NCBI GenBank assembly: GCA_947462335.1
Contig: OX381707.1
Coordinates: forward strand, 59,182,073-59,246,072
DNA: 64,000 nt
Reading direction: 5' to 3'
Source: Harmothoe impar
Lineage: Eukaryota > Annelida > Polychaeta > Phyllodocida > Polynoidae
Below the pieces are notes generated by a model. The model worked only from the letters and a program-made list of their open reading frames with translations. It was not told the DNA's origin and made no database searches. The position numbers and the translations under genes are program-made. Shown here in pieces: positions 25,477 through 35,904 of this stretch; within the stretch, counting starts at the first letter, position 1, and each line of letters starts with the position of its first letter.

Positions 25477-26321
25477 GACAGGTACCCAGGTAGCAAGGGT
25501 ATATTGGCCCAATGTCGGCAATGATCGACTCCATCACAATCGTTATACCCACCATGGTCCATCGTAGGTAACGCATATATTGGTTCAACATACAAATTAC
25601 AATGATGGCCCACCCTTGGCAATTCTGATAATGGGCCATCGCTGGGTTGACCGCTCGGCCAGATCTGGTCCATGCTTGATATTGCTGATATTGAGCCAGT
25701 GTTGGCCCAGTGTTGGGACATTTCAGGGCCATCATATTATTTCTGATGTTGGACCAACATCGATTCTAACAACACTGGTCCGATATTGGCTGCAATCTCC
25801 ACCAGGGGGATTCAATGTTGCTGAAGAGTTTCTGACAAGTTGGCTCCTACATTGCCATCATATTGGGTTATAAACGTGATCCCCAGTCTGCTCTACATGT
25901 TTAAAGGTCAGAGGAAGTTCATGGATGAAATTCAATAACTAAAAGTGCCATTTACTGCATGACACCACTGAGGATATGTCAAAAGTAACTTGAAGACACC
26001 TCATTTGTGGGTAATGAAGTTAGATAAATCCTAAATGATAGTAATACAGTTTGTATTATTTCTAACCATTAAATTTTGAGACAGAGATTAAGATGGATCT
26101 AAACTGATGATTCGTGACAGTATGCTTGCACATTCAATTATACACACAAAAATAGTATTGTTCAATATTAGTGATTGTTGCAGTGGTCCTATATTGAAGA
26201 TTATGCTGGGCCAACATATGTATTACAAGGTTGCCCAAAATATCAAAAGCCAATATTGGCCCATTCTTTAGTGGTATATTGGCCGAATCATGTCCCAATG
26301 CACCTATGTTACCTGGGTACT
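25477..26321. mobile_element. Possible TIR element with ACCCAGGTA ends and ATTGGCC-rich interior
   Basis: GGTACCCAGGTAGCA near 25,479 is the inverted partner of TGTTACCTGGGTAC near 26,307. Both ends are followed inward by TATTGGCC-type words. The interior carries many ATTGGCCCA, GTTGGCCCAG and GGCCAT words, which make long repetitive frames on both strands (up to 151 codons). I read those frames as repeat artefacts rather than a gene. Confidence 0.45.
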
Positions 26322-26540
26322 ACCATACATGTAGGGACACCTAACATGGTAACTGCAGTTACCAGTTAGGCCATGGGGGTCCCCAATGTGCATAGGGAAT
26401 TAACATTTGTGATAACCCTGTATTTGTAGCAGTTGGGATAATGTATAGTTGTATATTTTGCAGCTGATACTGGATGGTCCCCATCTGGTAACTGCAGCTA
26501 CCATGGTAGGTGTCCCTATAACATACATGTAGCAGTCATA
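26322..26540. mobile_element. Inverted repeat around AACTGCAGTTACC
   Basis: GTAGGGACACCTAACATGGT with AACTGCAGTTACC near 26,331 is the inverted partner of GGTAACTGCAGCTACCATGG with TAGGTGTCCCTA near 26,490, giving arms of about 45 bp with few mismatches. This is a MITE-like hairpin adjoining the previous element. Confidence 0.6.
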
Positions 26541-26929
26541 TAGCCTATAGCCTTTACCGGCAGAGGCTGACTCCTATCGGTACTAATTACACTTTCCCCA
26601 AAACGTGTGCATTGCTGAAGTTGATTTTGCCATTTTCAATAACTGAGTATTCATACATGTACTGTTGTATAGCGATGACTCGGGTTTCTCCGTATGGGCG
26701 GCCATGTTAGTTCTGTGCTCGCAATCTATCGTGAGACTTAGGCAGTGACCAGCCACTCACACACCATATAGCCTCCGGGGAACAGGCTACAATACGAGAG
26801 CAGAACCAAGGTCTCGCAAGATTGCTAGTGTCAGTGTAAACAGAGTGCCTGCGGGAACAAGTCCGCACCAGTTGGAGAGCTATACATTATGATTTGTACC
26901 ATTGGGGTCAGGGAATAGTTGCATTCTCA
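26541..26929. other. Gene-less stretch with a weak inverted repeat
   Basis: GCAATCTATCGTGAGAC at about 26,719 and GTCTCGCAAGATTGC at about 26,811 are imperfect inverted partners. This may be a diverged MITE; nothing else is recognised. Confidence 0.35.
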
Positions 26930-27610
26930 GACAGAAACAGCAAGATCCCACCACTTTACTTTTACTGCTTTGTAAAAGAAAACACGGGTGCGAAAGGGAA
27001 ATAGTGAGACTACCGAGGGAAGAGATTATACAGGACAAAAAGATGGCATGTATGCATGCATCCGTCATGAGATGCACTGCTCTTAACACTGTCAAACCTG
27101 CACTTGTTACAACCCTAAAGGGGATTACCCATACAGGTCCAATGGCCACAGAGCATGCCATGGCAAAGTGTACCATCAAACGGGGGAGATGCAATCTGCA
27201 GATGTACTACATGTAGTACTACAAGACAATGTTTGTGTTGTAAAATGCATGCATTAAACTTAACAAATCTGATACTATCTTTATTGTTTCTAGATATCAC
27301 ACAAAGCCTGAATGATAATTGCAGAAGGGTTGTTTGCATTTGGTCTTCAAGAAATTAATATAGCATGGATTACACATATTGCACCAGTTTATAGAAGTTA
27401 ATTGGAGGCTCTTCCATCTATGTATAAGGCTATATTGATTAGGCCAATGAAAGCGTAATGCTCCTCGGGCAGACAATACATTAATTATTGATAAAGCATA
27501 AAATACCTAAGGTATATAATATAAAATGGTAATCAATACATTGACTTCATAGAATAAAACATTGTTGGGTGTATTACAACGACCACAACATCAACTTTAT
27601 AATACTGGCC
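26930..27610 (+). repeat. Segmental duplication C, unit 2
   Basis: Second copy of the 23,930-24,510 block at an offset of about 3.0-3.1 kb, with several small indels. Frames on both strands at 26,880-27,216 are not conserved in the partner copy, which argues against coding function. Confidence 0.6.
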
Positions 27611-28406
27611 AGGATTCTGTTTTTGCTAATGACCAGCAGCTCCGCTGCCGGCGATAGTGGCGGGAAATTCGTGCAGACAGCGTTCGTCTGACCTAGTACA
27701 CTGAACTGTGGGAATGCCTCAGCCTATCGCAAATAGGCTCTGTAGTGTTGTGAAAAATCATTCTCCCAGCAGATGTTTGGTCTCTTGTTTTCTACAGTTG
27801 AGCACAGAGAGTAGGGTGGAGAGTGAGCAGACGAAATGCATTCTTGGGTACGCTCCCGATTTCCCTGTTGTTGTTTAATCAATTCAGAGAAATGAATCAT
27901 TGAAATGTGTTTCATTATTAAGAAACCGCCAGGTTTTACGAATAAATTTATTACAATGGGGTTATTCTTGAACATTTCCCATTCTTGTCTGCACATGCTT
28001 CGACGTAACCTAAACGAAATCGCATTTATTATTCAATATCCTCAGAAATTGATTAGGCCTAATCCATTATCTTGGAAACCAGGACAAATTGGCTTCGTGG
28101 TAGTTGGAAAAGAATATATAATTGAGTCTCACATCTTGAGGCAAAAGCAGGGAGCTCTGCAGATGATCTGGCATTTCCCTATAAAGACTGCAGCTATATC
28201 AAGGTTTTATGTCAATGGCTATTAAAAGTTGACAGTTAAGAGAAGATAGTGGAAATCAAAAATCGAATGATACTAGTACTTGGAAAATGGAAGTTGGATT
28301 ACTTGGCACGATATGGGCTGCAGCTGTATAAGATATTGCTGTATTTTAGGAAAGATTTTAATGTTTCCATTGAAATTAAGAAGGTAGGCGAGCATATCAG
28401 CTCCAT
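27611..28406. other. Gene-less stretch, nothing recognised
   Basis: Two ~90-106 codon frames (27,724-27,996 minus and 27,905-28,225 plus) have no recognisable motif, no conserved partner and no supporting splice sites. No supported feature. Confidence 0.35.
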
Positions 28407-28417
28407 GTATATATATA

Positions 28418-28482
<65 letters not shown>

Positions 28483-28497
28483 TAAATATATATATAA
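28407..28497. repeat. (TA)n microsatellite
   Basis: About 90 bases of almost pure TA dinucleotide with a few single-base interruptions. It generates spurious poly-Ile/Tyr frames on both strands. A C-homopolymer follows at about 28,555-28,567. Confidence 0.95.
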
Positions 28498-28567
28498 ATC
28501 CTAGAATGAAGAATGACAGAATATCCCTTAGAACTTGCCCCAGTAGTTGGCCAACCCCCCCCCCCCC

Positions 28568-30485
28568 TTCCTTGCATGCTACACGATGCTGGGGCTCATG
28601 ATGCATTCTACACACAGGAGATGGCACGAAGGTTGGCAGCCCTCAAGGTGCACTAGTTGTAAATGTGTGGCACTGATCCAGACGGCCCCAATCTCTGATT
28701 GATTTCCTATATGGCACTCGTTACTCACAGAGTAGCTGGTGCTCAGTTTGTACTTGTTCTTCTTTTATTTCTTTACGTAGAGTTTCTTTTATGGTGTTTT
28801 TCCCTTTCTCAGTTCACAGCTTGGTTCATTAGTGCGTACAGACCCCTATGTATACTCTGATACAGGTATGTTTGGTGCTGGTAGAGCCGGAATATCTTTC
28901 ATGACATTGTATGGATATCATGTATTACAGGTACTAGGATCTACCTGTCTGATACTATATTTATTACTTGTAGGTGTTTTAGAAGGTACATACACTGGAA
29001 GAATATGGAGATGGCGGATTTCAAATGGGAATATTTATACATAATATTGATTGAATGATTGAATTTCCCTTATTTAGACTGAAGGTGTCTATGATAATTT
29101 TATTTCCAGTTCTTAAGACGATTACCTATAATAAGATAATGGTGAGAAAAATATGTCAGTGGTAGGCGGGGGGGGGGGCAGAAAATGTAAAATTCCAGTG
29201 GAAAAAGATTCTGAATTGTCTTAATGTCACTGTACCTTCATCTGTCTATAAAGGAAGCAATAGACCATAGAAATCGTAACGCTTGGAAATTTGACAATTA
29301 CTAAGCTGTATCAGGTGTGATAAAAGTACAAGAAGATAGTGAAGGAATATGATGACGTTTTTTAAGTCATGAATTTTGATCACTTAATTAAGGTAAATTG
29401 CATTGTTTCCTATCGCGTAACAGGTTTCGGTTAGTTTTTCTTTATGTTTAATACCCCTATGAGAAAAGATAATATAAAATGAAAGCCAGATAGGTTCTCT
29501 CCAATCCAAAATACCATATTTGTAAATAGGGAAAATAGTAGTCAATAATATCATTATTTTCCAGCTGGTTGTGGTGGAATAACTTTAGGAGAACGATGTC
29601 GCAGCATTCCCCAGATATTTGATATCAGGTTAATAAGACAATTAAACTATAGTGCTGTTGTTCCCAATATATCTGATGAACCTAACAGACTGTTATATCA
29701 CTTTATCCCAAGGCTATTGTTAGATACCAGTTCCATCAAACCTGCCCATACCCTAGATCCTTTTCAACCCACACCTCCTCCCTCCACTCATCCACAGCTC
29801 TCCATCCTCACCATATACTGTTCATCCCTATATACACTCCCATGTTTATACCACCTGAGCCTTTCAGAGATTTACTTGTGAGCCTCTCTGGCTCCCTACA
29901 TGAGCCCCAATATCCCCAGACTGTAGCTGCCATGGCGTCACCAAAGGCAAGCTTTGAGGACTACATCAAGGCTCCTTCATACTAAGGGAGGACCTTCACA
30001 TGGAAGTCCTTCAATATCACATACACCTTCTCTTCCTCTCACATTCCCTTAGTGTATACAGCGAGGGTAAGGCCAAGTGACTGAGCACGTATAAGCCGAC
30101 CGTATTATGCCTATTACACAAGATATGGATCCTTGGGGACATGAAGTAGTTCAGCAAAATACAGGTGTGTGTATGCAGAGACGTGTTATTGGGGTGTTTT
30201 GCAAATAGAGTGGTATTATATAATGTCACATCGGCAGCTCAGATTGGGTGGAAGGAATATATATATACCTATTTCTGTGGTTAACAGTGGTAAGGTGTGG
30301 TCAGTGGCAGGGGATGGGGAGGCTCTGGAACTCTTTGCAAATGACAAGAAAATTATGGTTTTGTGTTGTAAGTGGCAAAACCCTCTCCCTGCCATTAGTC
30401 CATACATATAAATGATGTCCTCCAACAGAAACCAAGACCGTATTAAGATATCACACTGTGTCTACTTGTCCAGCCCAATGGACAA
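28568..30485. other. Gene-less stretch, nothing recognised
   Basis: Includes a G run near 29,169-29,178 and otherwise unremarkable AT-rich DNA. No exon can be supported. Confidence 0.4.
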
Positions 30486-30557
30486 GGCGCCATGGTGTAG
30501 TGGTGAGCACATTGGACTTTGAATCCAGGAGCCCGAGTTCGAACCTCGGTGGTGCCT
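30486..30557 (+). tRNA. tRNA-Gln (anticodon TTG)
   Basis: This 72-base gene folds into a full cloverleaf. The acceptor GGCGCCA pairs with TGGTGCC (one G-T), with discriminator T at 30,557. The anticodon stem TTGGA/TCCAG encloses CTTTGAA, so the anticodon is TTG at 30,519-30,521. The T arm CCGAG-TTCGAAC-CTCGG is perfect. The internal A box (TGGTGTAGTGGT) and B box (AGTTCGAACCT) for RNA polymerase III are intact. Over most of its length it matches the animal tRNA-Gln pattern ATGGTGTA.TGGT.AGCAC...GGACTTTGAATCCAG. There is no intron. No clear T-run terminator of four or more follows directly; CTTTTAATG at about 30,563 is the nearest candidate. It reads glutamine CAA codons. It stands alone inside the presumed SORL1-like intron. 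Confidence 0.93.
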
Positions 30558-31089
30558 CAAGACTTTTAATGTATAACCTACAACTTGTTCCTATTGTAGT
30601 GGCAACTTTAAGCGCCGGGTCTTTGAATATGCACCGGTCTTGAATACGCGTCGGTCTTGTGTAATGGCCGGTGTTAAAGACTACTTGATATTATAAGCGG
30701 CTTCGGCTAAACATTCATGAACACACTGCATAGATGTTATGGTAACATGACCACTGATAACTGTCACTTTCTGTCATTCCTGACATCCCACCTTCAACGG
30801 GACTAGGTTGTATACGATACCTAGTGATAATAGAATATTACCTGCCAAAACCACGGAGAAGTACACCCTTTGAAATGGTGTCAAGTAGTGTATAGTGCTA
30901 GTATTCTCTCTCTTTTTTTCACTGATGTGATAATATAATGGAGCCTTGTCACCTGCATGACAGATGACTATAGGATTCTATAGGAGGCTCGTCTTTAATC
31001 TGTGCTTCTTGCTGTCAGGTTGACAGCATATGGGACAGGATTGTCCTGTATGGCACAGGTTTCTAATTACAGCAAGAATCGTCCTAGTG
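30558..31089. other. Gene-less stretch, nothing recognised
   Basis: No supported feature between the tRNA gene and the TTAA-flanked element. Confidence 0.4.
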
Positions 31090-31363
31090 TTAACTCTTTA
31101 AGGACGGCCATATTCCCTCCGGGTAACATGCATAAGGTAGCATCGGTGAGTAACTCGCAGGCACTGCATTGGTGCATCACAAGTCGCCATGGATACGATA
31201 TGTCTCATGCCTGTAGGGTCACCATAATGCATGGATATATAAATGCAGCCCTGCTAGTTACTCACCAGAGCTGCATGCATGCATGCTTCATGACGACAAA
31301 GCGCATAGCACACCAAAGTACTAACTACATAGCATATTAAAGCACTATGGTGCCCATGGTTAA
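31090..31363. mobile_element. TTAA-flanked MITE (piggyBac-like), copy 1
   Basis: Bounded by TTAA at 31,090 and 31,360, the target of piggyBac-type transposons. The left end TTAACTCTTTAAGGACGG resembles TTAACCCTTTAGGGCC of the copy at 40,598. It shares with its siblings GCAGCCCTG...ACTCACCAG, CATGACGAC and TTAAAGCACTATG near the right end. It has no ORF. The piggyBac assignment rests on TTAA plus CCCTTT-type ends and is inference. Confidence 0.65.
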
Positions 31364-31669
31364 TAAAGATCAATAATCGATTGGGACCCATTATCTAAAG
31401 GTCAGCCAAGTACTTGTGGGGTAGCTCGTACATTTGTATACCCAGCCCCGTCGCTGAGTCAGTGTGGCCGGTGGCCAATGCTATGTAAAATAGGTGACAG
31501 TTTTTTTTGTAATCCTGTATGTTTACACTGAACGATGCACACATCAGATCTTTTCTTATTTAAGGGGAGAGAAAATCTGGACATTGCTATACCTTCACAT
31601 AAGTAGAACGTTTCTTATATATATATAAAATTGAGTGCAAGAAATCCATGTGGACACCAGTTTTCAGAT
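31364..31669. other. Gene-less stretch, nothing recognised
   Basis: No supported feature. A short TATATATA run lies at 31,617-31,627. Confidence 0.4.
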
Positions 31670-33795
31670 GAATTGCTATTATTCTCTGGTTGTGCCATGA
31701 GCCACGTCCATGTAGACATACCAAGAGTTGTGTGCGATTGGGCCATATAGTGGTAGTACGGGTAAGACACAGTAGTCAACTGTCTCTTAAATAACTATCT
31801 GACACAGTCCCTGATTGGGTTGCCCAGCTATCAGAAGCACTTCATCAATTACTGTGACAGGTCTGTAGCCTACAGAAGGTGAGGTATATAGCCTACAGAA
31901 GGTGCTTTAGGCGGCAGAGTAGCTTACCCTTATGGCCCACACTTAATTAGTACATCAGCACCGTTCTCTGGTTTTAGCCCATGGGTTGCACGGACCTACT
32001 GAGGGATGGTGTTCTGTCTAGCTCTGTGTAGGATACATCTTTGACAAGGATCTAAAAACAGCCTCTTGTATGTAGGTCTGTGATTAGAACATCCCCAGGA
32101 GGCATACCTTGCGTGCCACATAGTGAGAACTAACGATAATACAAGACTGACCCTTGGGAATGCAGGCCCAATTTCTAGATGTTTGCAGTGCTGCATTGTT
32201 GCTTTGCAGCATTGTTGAGACTCCTTATGGAAAACAAACTTATGTTAAGAAAGAGCTGCTATGTATTTCTGACATCCATTGATTGGCAATTAGGAACAGC
32301 TGAGGAAGGTCTGTTGTTTTATACCTCAATCCCACTGAGAATTAGGTGTATTGTACAGGAGCAGGTGCCGCTGTAGGCAGAGCTGTGAACAGTGACACCT
32401 TTCAGTCTCCTCCTATTGCTCTGTCTGCTACAGGACCCACAGTTATGAAGTGATAGCAGCCCCTCCAACCACTCATAGTGGCCTGGGAAAATCTGCCTGT
32501 GATCCAACTAATGGAATGTTTTAGCTCAATGGAGAGTAGTATGCTCCAATAAACATAAATATGAATGGTAGGTGACAATGTCCAATGATATATATACATT
32601 ACAGGTATTACCATTTCATGATACTATACACCAACCCTTAGTGTGAAAACTGGGGTGCACATGTTTGTGCCCATTAGGCCCCCATATCTAAGAAAGCCAT
32701 TGTGACATATTCCTTGGCTACTGGGTGCAAAATGAGATACATGTCTGCTCCAACAGAGTCAGTGTGTAAAGGATTCTCTGAAACAGAGAAAGAGGATGGT
32801 AACATATGAAGCTAACATTGCAAACCATAGACACCTTGTGTGTTGCAGCCCCTAGCAATGATGTGTTTCTGTATTAGGACCTTACACCTCCTCAATGATG
32901 TGGGTCAGACTTAGTCGTTGGACTCCCCCCATGCTGGTATAAAGTTCAGCAGAGACTCCCTTGCTCAGGTGGGGAGGGCATTGTTTAAGTATGCCTCGTA
33001 GGCTGATCATGTAAACCATATTGATCTACATCTCAGCATTCGTGTAGCAGTCATTATCCCCCCCCCCTGCTTCTTGCTTTCTATTCTCTTTCAAATCAAT
33101 CATAGCTCTGAGTAGTTCGACACTTCTACCCCTGTAACAGGGGTAGAAACCATGTGCCTTTGGGCTAACCAAGTCACTCTGCCAATCTGGCAGAGTAGCT
33201 ATTTTGATGGAAGTATTCACTATTCAGTCTAATGCTTCCAGCCACATGTCCCTCAATGTATTCCCACCTGTTAACCATCCACAAGGTATTCCTAATACAT
33301 AAATAGATCTGTAATCCTGGCTTTGTTTGATGTCAACTCCACTCCTCTGGGACACCCCTCCCACCACTTCTCCCTGCTGTTGATATCAAAATGTGTGACA
33401 TACACTAACATTGACATGTTTGCAGCAGTATAAGAATGCTGGACATGTGGAGTACCTTTTGGGGAACAGGATTGACTATTTTGAGGGACTGACAGTGAGT
33501 ACATTTATGAGAACAACATCCTTTTTACTCCCACTATAGGATCTCTATGTAGCTGCAGTCTGGCGCAATAGCGCCAGATGGGTCGGACTAAGCTCTGAGG
33601 GGCATCATCACAATTATCCACCTGGCCATTACTTACTTAAATTCGCCAACCCTATACACAGTAGAATAGTCGGGATTGGTCACTTTTATGTAATTCCAAC
33701 CCACCCATCAATATAGTCTTAGTCAACACATCTCAGGGCTGGGCATATTGTAATACCCTGGAGCAAACCTAGAAATCTGTGGAGCAAAGTGTTTC

Positions 33796-33810
33796 GGGGG
33801 GGGGGGGGGG
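33796..33810. repeat. G homopolymer
   Basis: Fifteen consecutive G after TTTC. It is prone to assembly length error. Confidence 0.9.
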
Positions 33811-33894
33811 CAAACATCAACTAGGAGTGAGGGGGGTGACATCCCTACGCTCCTCCCCCGTCACTTCAAGGGAGATTCTTTGTATGAAAGCCAG

Positions 33895-34900
33895 GAGAAT
33901 TCTGAGACGTCCAATGTCTTTACTATAGTGTATTCTGAGGTTAAGAAAATTTTGAAATACTACCTTTTAATTGATGTGTTCTGTGGAATGTTGCTCCAGA
34001 AAACTTTTGATTTCTACATGTATCTGTGGAGTGGTATATTCTGAAGTGAAACATACTGCTCCGAGAAAACTGTTGTATCTCTGAGGATTTGGGGGACATA
34101 TAATGCTTTAGAAAAATTTAGAAATTCTACCTTTTAGATTGATGTATTGTGATGGTTCAAGGAACATGTTGAATCAGAGAGAAATTCTACCTTTAGAATT
34201 GGTATATTTTAGCCTATAGGTGGAGAGGTCATATGGCTCCAAGAATTTAGGAAAATCTACTGCTAGATCTGATGGGTTTCAGAACATGATACATTAGATC
34301 CAGAGACATTTTGAGATTCTACTTTTAGATTGGTGTATTCTGTGGAGTTTTGGGGGTACATTGCTCCAAGAGAACTTTAGAATTCTATCTCTAGATGTCT
34401 ATATATTGAGGATTCTTAGACTTAAAGAAAATTGACTGTTATATATGTGAATTCAGATGATTTTTGGGCATAATATCATATTGGTCTAGGAACATACAGA
34501 AATTGTATACCTTTTATAACCAATACATTCTGATGGCTCTCTGAGTATGTTGCTTGAGAAAAAATTAGAAATTCTACCTTGAAGCAGTGTGTTCTGTGGA
34601 GATTTTGGGGCATATTGCTCTGCAGAATTCTATCTGTAGCTTGATGTATTTTGAGGGGTACAGAGACATAATACATTGCTGAAAAAAAACTAGAAAAACT
34701 TGCTTCAATTAGCTAGGGATTTGACTTTTAGATTGATGCATTCATATTGCTCCAGAATAAATTTAGCTTTCTACCTCTAGATTGGTTTATTCTAATTTGT
34801 GGGAAGATTGCTCCATTTTTTTTATGTTGTTCGTTGGTAGGCTATGTAGGCTACACATTAGGAGCATATGAAAATAATGTTGCTCCAGGAACACTTGGTG
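33895..34900 (+). repeat. Degenerate satellite, ~80-100 bp period, about ten copies
   Basis: The pattern 'AATTCTACCTTTAGATTGATGT', 'ATTCTGTGGAG.TTTTGGGG', '.CATATTGCTCCAGAGAAA.TT' (degenerate) recurs throughout. TCTAC(C)TTTTAGATT-like words occur near 33,958, 34,131, 34,188, 34,317, 34,575 and 34,774. GCTCCA-like words occur near 33,992, 34,233, 34,365, 34,617, 34,749 and 34,811. It is absent from duplication unit 2, so it expanded or inserted after the duplication, or was lost from unit 2. Confidence 0.7.
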
Positions 34901-35395
34901 AGGAAGGCTATTGAAACAGTTTTAACCTTGGTTCTAATTGGAATTTTTACAAAATTCTTTCAGATTTGGAAAGCCTAGACTATCCCCAATGTCCTTGTCG
35001 CATTTTTCAAGGCCATTGTCGCACATTTTTTGCGACATTGCGACAGTTGCCCACCCCTGCATCTACCCTAATCAATTTACAAGTGTGTGATTGTGCTAGG
35101 TATGTTAATGAAGGCTATATTTGTAGGTGTGTGGTTGAATTTAAGGTCATGGGGATTAATTGCCTGGGGTTAATATCCTCGAGGAGGTATGGTCCAGGAT
35201 GTGATGTCCTGGGAGAGAACGTTCCAAGGGGGGTTGTCTTGACATCACAATTAGCTACCTACAAATTGCATAATACGCCCATCTACATACACACCACCAT
35301 AGTCGTGTGTTTCTAACCGTGTGATATTGCCTTGATCAAGCTACCTATCTCTACCACGTACCTGGTTGGTCCCTGAATTAACAGATGACTCCCCT

Positions 35396-35574
35396 CATGG
35401 CGTAAATAGACAAAGGCCCACGGCCAGAGGATATTTTGGTATAATTCCCTCCTCGGTGGGGCTTGGGCTGTATCCCACGAAGCCAAAGACTGAGTGGGAT
35501 GCATCCCCAGCCCCAGTGAGGGGGGAACGATACCAAAAATCCTCAGGCCATGGGCCTTTGCCTTTATTTCATGG
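35396..35574. mobile_element. Long imperfect hairpin element (~80-bp arms)
   Basis: 35,396-35,478 (with GACAAAGGCCCACGGCC and GGATATTTTGGTATAATTCC) is the reverse complement of 35,497-35,574 (GGGGAACGATACCAAAAATC, GGCCATGGGCCTTTGCC) with scattered mismatches, around a short loop. The overlapping frames on the two strands here are the two arms read in opposite directions. It has no partner in duplication unit 2 (near 38,110), so it inserted after the duplication. Confidence 0.75.
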
Positions 35575-35904
35575 TTTTTACTCTTCAAAATATGTTTAAT
35601 TAGGCCTACATATAAATGGCTATCAAAATTTGAACAAATGATTACGTCACAGGCCATGTGATACAGGAAGACCGTATCCCATGGAGGGGCATAAGATACA
35701 GGATGTCAAGTACTTAAACATAGCGGTCATTGTATGCACCATGAAATATAGAAACCAAATTGCTATCTATAAATCACTTTTTATCTCATAATCCGCCCTT
35801 CATCATAGACAACTGTATCTCATGACTGCTTTACCTATAGATAAATAATACTTAGTTATTTATGACTGAAGGCAGTGGAAGAAATCCACAATGTTACCAC
35901 TAGT
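35575..35904. other. Gene-less stretch, nothing recognised
   Basis: Short AT-rich spacer between the hairpin element and duplication unit 2. No supported feature. Confidence 0.4.

Larger units (their letters stand above)
31670..35395 (+). repeat. Segmental duplication B, unit 1
   Basis: Matches 35,905-38,130 in order and orientation. Examples: TTTTCAGATGAATTGCTATT (31,670) with TTTTCAGACAAATTGCTATC; GATTAGAACATCCCCA; TGCAGTGCTGCATTGTTGCT (32,184 and 36,526); AATATGAATGGTAGGTGACA; and TGATCAAGCTACCTATCTCT at the right end. Unit 1 is longer because it holds the ~1-kb satellite at 33,895-34,900. Identity is roughly 80-85 percent by eye. Confidence 0.75.

Noticed and set aside
25280..25735. 151-codon minus-strand frame, and a 116-codon overlapping frame
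   Set aside because: Built from repeated ATTGGCC/CCAAT words within an inverted-repeat element, with long frames in several registers at once. No family resemblance.
28249..28627. Frames ending in long Ile/Tyr runs
   Set aside because: Produced by the (TA)n microsatellite.
35313..35657. Similar 77- to 114-codon frames on opposite strands
   Set aside because: They are the two arms of one long inverted repeat read in opposite directions.
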